Below are positions 1 through 5,908 of a DNA stretch of 10,538 bases, piece after piece (the first letter of the stretch is position 1; every line of letters begins with the position of its first letter). Both the position numbers and the translations under genes were made by a program. This DNA is from an uncultured Clostridium sp. (GTDB taxonomy: Bacteria > Bacillota > Clostridia > Lachnospirales > Lachnospiraceae). Under the pieces are notes generated by a model. It made no database searches. It was not told where the DNA came from and saw only the letters and a list, made by a program, of their open reading frames with translations. The DNA lies in NCBI GenBank assembly GCA_900544905.1, contig UQXF01000106.1:1-10538 (forward strand), given 5' to 3'.

Positions 1-54
1 AAGCACCCTGCTTATGGTATTGTATATATTACACAACTGGGTTTTGAAAATAGA

Positions 55-68
55 GCGTTTCGCAATTA
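55..68. repeat. 14-bp inverted repeat, left arm
   Basis: The bases gcgtttcgcaatta at 55-68 are the exact reverse complement of 961-974 (taattgcgaaacgc). The two arms enclose the methyltransferase gene. A third, degenerate copy in the same orientation as this arm lies at 989-1006 (gagtttctcaattaccta, 16 of 18 matches to 55-72). Three copies within 1 kb suggest a dispersed intergenic repeat or the termini of a small non-autonomous element. I see no clear target-site duplication outside the arms. Confidence 0.6.
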
Positions 69-102
69 CCTAAATATAGATAAAAGAAAAGGAGAGGGCA
101 CA

Positions 103-927
103 ATGGAAAAATATAAAATTCAAAAGGATTCCGTTCAGGAAACGCTAATCATCCCATTATATGGACGGAAGCTGGCAATGGATATGTACCCGGAAAATTT
201 TGCAGACCATCACTGCCAGCAGCTGTTTGACCGGATTGATTATGATTTTCCGAAGCAGGGAAAATTAAAGGCTAAGGTGGGAGCGATTATGGCAGCAACG
301 AGACAATATGACCTAGCTTCTGTGTGTAAGGAATATTTAGAGAGGCACCCGAAAGCATGTGTCGTAAATCTGGGATGCGGTCTTGATACTACCTTCCGTC
401 AGGTGGATAACGGTACAGCAAAGGGCTATAACATTGATTTTCCGGATGTGATTGCCGCAAGAAATGAATTGCTGCCGGAGACAGAACGGGAAAAAAATAT
501 TGCAGGGAATTTAAATGATATTTCATGGTTTGACCAGATTGATTATCAGCAGGAGGAGGGCGCAGTCTTTTTTGCATCGGGTGTTTTTTATTATTTTAAG
601 AGGGAGGATGTAAAGAAGCTGTTTTGCAGTATGGCAGAGCATTTTCCAGGTGGTAAGCTGGTATTTGATGCAACCAACGCCAGAGGGTTAAAGAATATGC
701 TTAAGACATGGCTGGAGCCTTCCGAAATGGGGAATATCGGCGTATACTTTAGTCTGGAAGATGAAATGGAATTAATGACCTGGAGCAATGCTTTTTCCGG
801 TGCAGCCAGAAAAGGCTATCTGACAGGCTATCGCCCACTGGATAAGAGATATGGAGTAATTTTAAATTTTGTGTTCCGGTATTTGGACAAGCATAAAATG
901 TGCCAGATTATTGAGCTTACGTTTTAA
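103..927 (+). CDS. Class I SAM-dependent methyltransferase, leucine carboxyl methyltransferase (LCM/PPM1) type
   Basis: The 274-residue protein is probably a soluble O-methyltransferase of the LCM/TcmP-like family, transferring a methyl group from S-adenosylmethionine to a carboxyl or hydroxyl group; the substrate is unknown. The SAM-binding motif I is VVNLGCGLDT at residues 87-96. The acidic residue expected to hold the ribose is D112 in YNIDFPD. A later strand is FFASGVFYYF (156-165), followed by GGKLVFDATN (183-192). The length fits the family. ATG 103 is chosen because GGAGAGG lies at 91-97, five bases upstream; the same frame is open back to base 1, so an N-terminal extension cannot be fully excluded. 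It is flanked by a perfect 14-bp inverted repeat. The next gene lies 108 bases downstream on the same strand. Its nearness to a YbtPQ-like transporter and a thiazoline hydrolase homologue suggests a small-molecule substrate, but that is inference. Confidence 0.85.
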   Translation: MEKYKIQKDSVQETLIIPLYGRKLAMDMYPENFADHHCQQLFDRIDYDFPKQGKLKAKVGAIMAATRQYDLASVCKEYLERHPKACVVNLGCGLDTTFRQVDNGTAKGYNIDFPDVIAARNELLPETEREKNIAGNLNDISWFDQIDYQQEEGAVFFASGVFYYFKREDVKKLFCSMAEHFPGGKLVFDATNARGLKNMLKTWLEPSEMGNIGVYFSLEDEMELMTWSNAFSGAARKGYLTGYRPLDKRYGVILNFVFRYLDKHKMCQIIELTF

Positions 928-960
928 ATGTGATAACAATTTTAGTAAGGATTTATTAGA

Positions 961-1006
961 TAATTGCGAAACGCATATCTACTTTTTTGAGTTTCTCAAT
1001 TACCTA
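961..1006. repeat. Inverted repeat right arm plus degenerate third copy, forming an imperfect stem-loop
   Basis: Positions 961-974 are the right arm of the perfect 14-bp inverted repeat whose left arm is 55-68. Positions 989-1002 (gagtttctcaatta) pair with 961-974 at 12 of 14 positions, leaving a 14-base loop (975-988) that ends in six T residues. The RNA could therefore fold into a long imperfect hairpin between the methyltransferase gene and the next gene. The T run is in the loop rather than after the stem, so this does not look like a standard intrinsic terminator. Confidence 0.5.
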
Positions 1007-1035
1007 TGAGAGTTTATTGCTGAAAGGAGGATACG

Positions 1036-1515
1036 ATGAAAAAAATTTTTAAACGTATAGGAATTTGTATAGCAGCGCTGCCGTTTCTGGCAATTATTCT
1101 CTGGATAGGATTTGAACTTGTGGGAATGATGGTTAATTCTTTGGCTGCTTCAAAACAAACAAGGCAGATACAGAGAAATCTTCAGGACGCATGGCAGAAT
1201 GTGACCATTATTGACACCTATTCTGAAACCGGAAATACATCGGGAACCGGAAATCATGTTGATATGTCTTCGGTGGTAGCATTCAAAGTAGATAAGGATT
1301 TGGATGAAATAATTGAGAAAATGTCAGGTGGATACGAGTTCAATGCAACAGATTGCTGGATTCAGGAACTTGATGTCGTAATCGCTTATCACCAAAATGA
1401 TAGTGCATGTTATCGTTTTCTGGATGATATGGAGCTGCCAGAGGATACGGAGTACTGCTTTATTTTTGTACGGAATCAGCCTGCACCATTTGCAGATAAT
1501 ATTAAAGGGCATTAA
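1036..1515 (+). CDS. Small membrane-anchored protein of unknown function
   Basis: The 159-residue protein has a positively charged N terminus (MKKIFKR) and one hydrophobic segment at about residues 8-32. It is therefore probably anchored in the membrane, with the remaining ~125 residues outside the cell; an uncleaved signal anchor seems more likely than a lipoprotein because no lipobox cysteine is evident. The exported part is acidic and contains a Ser/Thr/Gly-rich stretch near residues 63-77 and the pattern DKDLDEIIEKM near 86-96. I do not recognise a named domain. The start is well supported: AAAGGAGG at 1023-1030, five bases before ATG 1036. It lies between the methyltransferase and the ATC-hydrolase-like gene in the same direction and may be co-transcribed with them. 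Function cannot be assigned from sequence. Confidence 0.75.
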   Translation: MKKIFKRIGICIAALPFLAIILWIGFELVGMMVNSLAASKQTRQIQRNLQDAWQNVTIIDTYSETGNTSGTGNHVDMSSVVAFKVDKDLDEIIEKMSGGYEFNATDCWIQELDVVIAYHQNDSACYRFLDDMELPEDTEYCFIFVRNQPAPFADNIKGH

Positions 1516-1525
1516 AAGGAGTTTT

Positions 1526-1582
1526 ATGCTCGGCATGGACTTAAGCTGTATTTGGATTGTTTTAGGATTGAATATTAAGTGA
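1526..1582 (+). CDS. Possible 18-residue small ORF
   Basis: A short frame reads MLGMDLSCIWIVLGLNIK and ends in TGA. It begins six bases after an AAAAGGAG ribosome-site-like stretch (1514-1521), just after the stop of the membrane-anchored gene. The peptide is hydrophobic at its C-terminal half. It may be a real small membrane peptide, a translational-coupling leader for the gene at 1613, or a gene remnant left after a deletion. There is no family evidence, so confidence is low; the good ribosome-site spacing is the only support. Confidence 0.25.
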   Translation: MLGMDLSCIWIVLGLNIK

Positions 1583-1612
1583 AAAGCAAGGATGAGCGGA
1601 AGGTAGAAATTT

Positions 1613-2218
1613 ATGAAATATACAGGTTTATACAGGCTTTATGGTGCCTTCTATGCAGGTGCCTGCAAAAAGGAGCTAAAAAGCAGGTTTCCAAACGGTA
1701 ATATGCCAAAAGCAGTGAAAACAGAATATAGAAATATCGTATTGAGAGCCAAGGATATAGGGAAATCCCGGTTGCTGAGTTCTTATATGATGGGAGCATA
1801 TTTTATTGCACTAAACAGAAGTATCGGTTTGTCACCGGAGGATAATTATAAGATATTTAAAGAGGGATTATATGCCAGCAGGCTGTTTCATAAAGCCCTG
1901 GGAAATGCAGACAGCTATCTGGATGTTAAGAAGATGCCGGGGAGAAAAGAGTGGGAAAGGAAATCCCATGAGCGGAAATACGAAAATGACTGGGTCGTAG
2001 ACGTATTAGAAAAAACAGATGAGTATGAGCTTGGATATGATTATCACGAATGTGGTATATGCAAGCTGTGTCAGGATGAAGGCTGCTTTGAATGGGCACA
2101 GTATCTATGCCGGCTGGATTTTGTACTGGCAGATATAATGGATATGAAATTAGAAAGAACCAAAACGCTTGCAGAGGGCGGGGATTGTTGTGATTTCAGA
2201 TACAGCAGGAAGGGATAA
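1613..2218 (+). CDS. L-2-amino-thiazoline-4-carboxylic acid (ATC) hydrolase family protein
   Basis: The 201-residue protein resembles the L-2-amino-thiazoline-4-carboxylic acid hydrolase family. In Pseudomonas this activity opens the thiazoline ring of ATC to N-carbamoyl-L-cysteine on the way to cysteine. Clostridial relatives are mostly uncharacterised, so the real substrate here is unknown. The recognisable part is C-terminal: a cysteine-rich stretch HECGICKLCQDEGC (145-158), then a conserved-looking LDFVLADIMD (168-177) and ERTKTLAEGGDCCDFRY (181-197), which is the family's hallmark ending. The cysteines at 147, 150, 153, 158, 192 and 193 are candidate catalytic or metal-binding residues. 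The start at ATG 1613 has GGAAGG at 1598-1603. The next gene's frame begins immediately after the TAA. Placement near a YbtPQ-like ABC pair invites the idea that it processes an imported thiazoline compound; this is inference. Confidence 0.8.
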   Translation: MKYTGLYRLYGAFYAGACKKELKSRFPNGNMPKAVKTEYRNIVLRAKDIGKSRLLSSYMMGAYFIALNRSIGLSPEDNYKIFKEGLYASRLFHKALGNADSYLDVKKMPGRKEWERKSHERKYENDWVVDVLEKTDEYELGYDYHECGICKLCQDEGCFEWAQYLCRLDFVLADIMDMKLERTKTLAEGGDCCDFRYSRKG

Positions 2219-2266
2219 ACGATAAAAAATCAGGGCTGTCTGTGTTATGGTGGTGGTGACTGGCTG

Positions 2267-2878
2267 ATGATTTACGGAGATACCGCACATGCCGATGTGC
2301 CATACTGGCTGACAACAGGTGCTGCAGGCATTGTTTTGTGGAGAAACGGTCGTGCAATGTTTCTGGCGTTTCCCGGAATCATCTGCTATGGGACAGCACT
2401 GTTTTTCATGGAGAATTTTATAAAAGAAGAAAAACAGAAGAAGCTCTATCATTATCTAAATGCGTTCGGACTGACACCGTGGATGTGTCTGCATCTGTTT
2501 TACATTATGATTTTGTATCTGTTTGCATGGATGAACCAAAACGGTTATGTGGAGGCGGCATTACAGGTCTGCTCGGCGCTATACAACCATTTGGCATGGA
2601 TTGTTATGCTGAGTGAAGCATTTATGCTGCCAGTATTTATTTACTGGTTTATATTGCAGGCTTGGGGAAAAACCTATTTTCCGAAGTGGATGGCAGCTGC
2701 AAATGTATTGGTAATTTATGGAATCCTTTATGTGGTAAAATCCTTTATGCCGGATTGTGTATTCCGTATTGGATTTACAAATGGATTAATGAGCGAAAGC
2801 ATGCTTGTTTTCTTCCTGATTATTTTGATTGCGGGAAGGAAAAACAGTGTATTTATTAGCAGCCAGAAAAATGTCTGA
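2267..2878 (+). CDS. Multi-pass membrane protein of unknown function (DUF6796-like), probably missing its N terminus
   Basis: The 203-residue protein is strongly hydrophobic with about five predicted membrane segments (near residues 30-48, 70-88, 108-130, 141-160 and 175-190), so it is an integral membrane protein. The pattern GDT...YWLTTGAAGI...WRN..AM.LAFPGI, followed by YHYLNAFGLTPW.CLHLFYIMIL, resembles clostridial membrane proteins that I associate tentatively with DUF6796; no activity is known. ATG 2267 is the first in-frame ATG, but it has no convincing ribosome site. The same frame is open back to the TAA of the preceding gene (2216-2218) and reads CLCYGGGDWL directly before the Met. 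That looks like family sequence, so either a non-ATG start is used or the first segment was lost by deletion. A 19-bp tandem duplication covers the stop codon. Confidence 0.65.
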   Translation: MIYGDTAHADVPYWLTTGAAGIVLWRNGRAMFLAFPGIICYGTALFFMENFIKEEKQKKLYHYLNAFGLTPWMCLHLFYIMILYLFAWMNQNGYVEAALQVCSALYNHLAWIVMLSEAFMLPVFIYWFILQAWGKTYFPKWMAAANVLVIYGILYVVKSFMPDCVFRIGFTNGLMSESMLVFFLIILIAGRKNSVFISSQKNV

Positions 2879-2907
2879 TTGGAACAATAATGTCTGATTG
2901 GAGTAGA
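2870..2907 (+). repeat. Two-copy tandem repeat, period 19 bp, across the stop codon
   Basis: The 14-base string aatgtctgattgga occurs at 2870-2883 and again at 2889-2902, giving two units with a 19-bp period. The first unit contains the TGA stop of the membrane protein gene (2876-2878). This looks like a small slippage duplication rather than a functional site. Confidence 0.7.
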
Positions 2908-2935
2908 AAAGAAATGGAATATCATATATAATTTA

Positions 2936-2963
2936 TTTTGCACCGGAAAGGTGCAAAAATTTT
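2936..2963 (+). terminator. Probable intrinsic terminator after the membrane protein gene
   Basis: A perfect 9-bp stem, ttttgcacc (2936-2944) with ggtgcaaaa (2950-2958), has the loop ggaaa and is followed by a short atttt. The A-rich and T-rich flanks would make it usable in both directions. The T tract is short. A TATAAT at 2927-2932 lies just upstream, so the dyad could instead be an operator overlapping a promoter for the AraC gene. Confidence 0.5.
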
Positions 2964-2970
2964 GCTATGT

Positions 2971-2988
2971 GGTTAGATGCGACTAACC
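2971..2988. promoter_or_regulatory. GGTTAG-N6-CTAACC palindrome, candidate operator
   Basis: The bases ggttag (2971-2976) and ctaacc (2983-2988) form a perfect 6+6 palindrome around atgcga. It lies about 80 bases before the AraC gene that leads the ABC transporter pair. The TTAG...CTAA half-sites resemble those of DtxR-type metal-dependent repressors, but the spacing differs from the classic DtxR box. The dyad is seen directly; a metal-regulator assignment is a guess based on the YbtPQ-like neighbours. Confidence 0.4.
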
Positions 2989-3008
2989 TTGAATTGCCAA
3001 GCATATGA

Positions 3009-3033
3009 AAAAATGGTCCGGTGGACCATTTTT
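3009..3033. promoter_or_regulatory. Perfect 11-bp hairpin in the AraC leader (terminator or attenuator candidate)
   Basis: aaaaatggtcc (3009-3019) pairs fully with ggaccattttt (3023-3033) around a three-base loop, ggt. The flanking A5 and T5 make it a bidirectional terminator shape. It sits only 33 bases before the AraC start. If the AraC promoter is upstream of it, it could act as an attenuator; otherwise it is a second terminator for the preceding gene group. Confidence 0.5.
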
Positions 3034-3066
3034 GAGTGGAAATGCTTTTGTAAAGGAGGGAAATGA

Positions 3067-4068
3067 GTGGTTACGGTTAATGGCAACATGCAAAAAAGCG
3101 TGTGGGAAATGCTTCGCTGTATAGACCCCGGCACTAATGTACATACCGTGGTGGAAACGGAGGAGTGCAAGGTACTAAAGGCACAGGACAGCTCCGGTGA
3201 GGGAATCATGACGATGTACCAGGTCTTTGACGGTGTCTATCTGATGTACAATGATTTTCATATGAAAGAATGTATGTCACAGTTTCAGACTGTAGAAACA
3301 CTTCTATGCATTGACCATTGCAGAGAGGGCAGAATGGAGCACATGAATGAAAAAGGTGCCTTTTACATGGAGGCAGGGGATTTGCGTGTGGACCGCCGGG
3401 TACATCATGAGGGACATGTACGGTTTCCGCTATGCCATTACCATGGAATCACAATCGGTTTCCAAACCGGAATTGCGGAGAAAGCCATCAAAAAGGCAAT
3501 GCCTGAATTTGAAGTGGATTTTAAGGGACTGGCAGAAAAATTCTGTAATGAGGAAAAGCCCTTTGTAATCCATAAGGAGACTGCCGTGGAGCATATTTTC
3601 TCAGAGCTTTATCAGGTGCCTGCAAAGGTAAAGAAGGATTATTTTAAGATTAAGGTGATGGAACTTCTGATTTATCTGGATGCCTTGGAGCTTTCCGACC
3701 ACAAGGAGGAACGTCCCTATTTCTTTGTCGGACAGATTGAGAAGGTAAAAGCCATTCATGAGCTGATGACATCTGACCTGACAAAAAGCTACACGTTGGA
3801 GGAATTATCAAAGCGTTTTGATATTGCACTGACATCCATGAAAAACTGTTTTAAAAGTGTGTATGGAAGTCCTGTTAATACTTACATGCGCAATTATAAG
3901 ATGAATTACGCCGCATCCCTGCTGCTGTCCAATCGGGAAATGAAGGTGGCGGACATTGCACTTTTAGTAGGCTATGACAGCCCGAGCAAGTTTTCAGCGG
4001 CATTTCATAAGACGATGAAAATGACACCGCTGGAATATAGGAAATCCCAGTCGGTGGCAAGCAGGTAA
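3067..4068 (+). CDS. AraC/XylS-family transcriptional regulator (YbtA-like position)
   Basis: The 333-residue DNA-binding regulator has a C-terminal AraC domain with two helix-turn-helix units: the first at about 242-267 (YTLEELSKRF...SMKNCFKSVYG), the second at about 293-326 (VADIALLVGYDSPSKFSAAFHK..., ending in the family signature TPLEYR). The N-terminal ~220 residues form the probable ligand-sensing part. It lies 73 bases before two ABC half-transporter genes on the same strand, the arrangement of YbtA with YbtP/YbtQ, so it probably activates the transporter in response to the transported ligand (inference). The start is GTG 3067, chosen because AAAGGAGGG (3052-3060) ends six bases before it; the next in-frame ATG, 3088, is too far away. 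An out-of-frame ATG at 3063 opens only MSGYG-stop and overlaps the GTG start. Upstream are three dyads that may control it. Confidence 0.88.
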   Translation: MVTVNGNMQKSVWEMLRCIDPGTNVHTVVETEECKVLKAQDSSGEGIMTMYQVFDGVYLMYNDFHMKECMSQFQTVETLLCIDHCREGRMEHMNEKGAFYMEAGDLRVDRRVHHEGHVRFPLCHYHGITIGFQTGIAEKAIKKAMPEFEVDFKGLAEKFCNEEKPFVIHKETAVEHIFSELYQVPAKVKKDYFKIKVMELLIYLDALELSDHKEERPYFFVGQIEKVKAIHELMTSDLTKSYTLEELSKRFDIALTSMKNCFKSVYGSPVNTYMRNYKMNYAASLLLSNREMKVADIALLVGYDSPSKFSAAFHKTMKMTPLEYRKSQSVASR

Positions 4069-4141
4069 AGGAATCGGCTATTTTATATGAATTTGCATTG
4101 CTCTAAACAATTATAAATTATATAGAGGAGGATAAATCATT

Positions 4142-5908
4142 ATGAAACAGGAAAAAGAAAAATCCACTTTCCAGTGGATTATGGAATTTGCAAGCATACG
4201 TAAGGGTATGTATATCCTGAGTGTTATCATTGCAATACTTGGAGTGGTATGCAGTATCATACCGTTCTTTTTAATCGGAAACATAACCACGGAATTGTTA
4301 TCGGGAAACCATGACTGGAGTTTTTATTTGAGAGAGGTTCTTGTGATAGCGGTGCTATGGCTTTGCAGGGGCATCTGCCACTCCATTTCTACAACCTGCT
4401 CCCATAAGGCAACCTTCCATGTGCTTGGAACCATCCGGAAAAGGTTGTGTGATAAGCTGGCGAAGCTTCCGCTGGGGTATGTGTTAGATACACCCTCCGG
4501 GTCACTGAAAAATATTATGGTGGAGCGGCTTGACAGTATTGAAACCACACTGGCGCATATTCTGCCGGAGTTCACATCGAATCTCCTGGCGCCCCTTTGT
4601 ATTTTGATATATTTATTTGCCATTGACTGGCGGATGGCACTGGCATCATTAATTACCCTTCCCCTTGCCATGGTCTGTTATATGGGAATGATGATAGGAT
4701 ATGAGGATAACTATAAAAATGTCATTACCAAGACAAAACGGTTAAATGACACCGCAGTGGAATATATCAATGGGATAGAAGTGATTAAGGCATTTGGAAA
4801 GACAGAAAGCTCCTATGAGAAATTTGTAGTGGCAGCGAGAGAGGGTGCGGAGTGCTATGTGGAATGGATGAGGAGCTGTAACGTGTTTTTCAGCCTGGCG
4901 ATGACCGTTGCACCAAGTACAATGATTGCCGTTCTTCCGATAGGAGGGCTTCTCTGTAAAAATGGTTCCCTGGCGCCGGATGACTTTATTTTAACTATCA
5001 TTTTGTCAGTAGGACTGATTACACCACTGATTACCTGCATGTCCTATTCCGATGATATTGCCAGGGTCAAAACGATTGTAGGTGAAGTGACAGAGGTGCT
5101 TACCCAGCCGGAATTAAAGCGTCCGGAAAAAAGCCGGAAGCAGCCGGAAAATGATACGATACGTCTTAACAATGTAACCTTTGGCTACCATGAAAAAGAG
5201 ATTTTGCACGGCATCAATATGGAAATCAAGGCGGGTACGGTCAATGCACTGGTGGGACCTTCCGGCAGTGGGAAATCCACCATTGCCAAGCTGATTGCCT
5301 CCCTGTGGGATGTCAAGGACGGAAGTATTTCCGTTGGGAACGTGGATATCAGGGAAATGGCATTAGAGGATTATAACCGCAGGGTTGCCTATGTGTCCCA
5401 GGATAATTTTCTGTTTGATGAAACCATCCGGGAGAATATCCGTATGGGCAGACAGGGAGCCACGGATGCAGAGGTGGAAGAGGTAGCAAGGAAAAGCGGC
5501 TGCCACGATTTTATCATGCAGCTGGAAAATGGCTATGATACCGTTGTCGGCGGTGCAGGAGGACATTTATCCGGCGGAGAGAGACAGCGGATTGCCATTG
5601 CAAGAGCCATGCTGAAGGATGCACCGATTGTTATATTGGATGAAGCTACAGCCTATACGGACCCGGAAAATGAAGCTATCATACAGGCTTCCGTGGCAAA
5701 GCTGGTAAAGGGGAAAACGCTGATTGTTATCGCTCACCGGTTATCTACGATTATGAATTCGGATAAGATTTTTGTGGTGAAGGACGGGAATATTGATTCC
5801 CGGGGAACCCATGAGGAGCTGCTGGCGTTAGGCGGGCTTTATAAAGAGATGTGGGAGGCTCATATTTCCGTTAAGGATGCAGCAGAAGGAGGTGCTTTAT
5901 ATGCTTAA
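4142..5908 (+). CDS. ABC half-transporter, fused permease and ATPase (YbtP/Irp6-like)
   Basis: The 588-residue protein has an exporter-type membrane domain of six segments in roughly the first 315 residues and a C-terminal nucleotide-binding domain. Walker A is GPSGSGKST at 372-380, the signature is LSGGERQR at 476-483, Walker B is IVILDEA with D500 and catalytic E501, the D-loop is AYTD (504-507) and the H-loop histidine is H532, so the ATPase site looks intact. It should pair with the next gene's product as a heterodimer in the cytoplasmic membrane. Exporter-fold pairs beside an AraC regulator match YbtP/YbtQ, which import ferric siderophores despite the fold; export of a peptide or drug is the alternative. 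ATG 4142 follows AGAGGAGG (4124-4131). The end overlaps the next gene by 8 nt, indicating translational coupling. Confidence 0.9.
   Translation: MKQEKEKSTFQWIMEFASIRKGMYILSVIIAILGVVCSIIPFFLIGNITTELLSGNHDWSFYLREVLVIAVLWLCRGICHSISTTCSHKATFHVLGTIRKRLCDKLAKLPLGYVLDTPSGSLKNIMVERLDSIETTLAHILPEFTSNLLAPLCILIYLFAIDWRMALASLITLPLAMVCYMGMMIGYEDNYKNVITKTKRLNDTAVEYINGIEVIKAFGKTESSYEKFVVAAREGAECYVEWMRSCNVFFSLAMTVAPSTMIAVLPIGGLLCKNGSLAPDDFILTIILSVGLITPLITCMSYSDDIARVKTIVGEVTEVLTQPELKRPEKSRKQPENDTIRLNNVTFGYHEKEILHGINMEIKAGTVNALVGPSGSGKSTIAKLIASLWDVKDGSISVGNVDIREMALEDYNRRVAYVSQDNFLFDETIRENIRMGRQGATDAEVEEVARKSGCHDFIMQLENGYDTVVGGAGGHLSGGERQRIAIARAMLKDAPIVILDEATAYTDPENEAIIQASVAKLVKGKTLIVIAHRLSTIMNSDKIFVVKDGNIDSRGTHEELLALGGLYKEMWEAHISVKDAAEGGALYA

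Noticed and set aside
4093..4126. Possible separate promoter for the ABC genes (TTGCTC-N17-TATAGA)
   Set aside because: The putative -10 overlaps the ribosome binding site and would give almost no leader. Read-through from AraC is more likely.
5877..5900. ATG 5877 as the start of the second ABC gene
   Set aside because: No ribosome site precedes it, whereas AAGGAGG at 5886-5892 is well placed for ATG 5901. The eight extra residues are simply the ribosome site translated.
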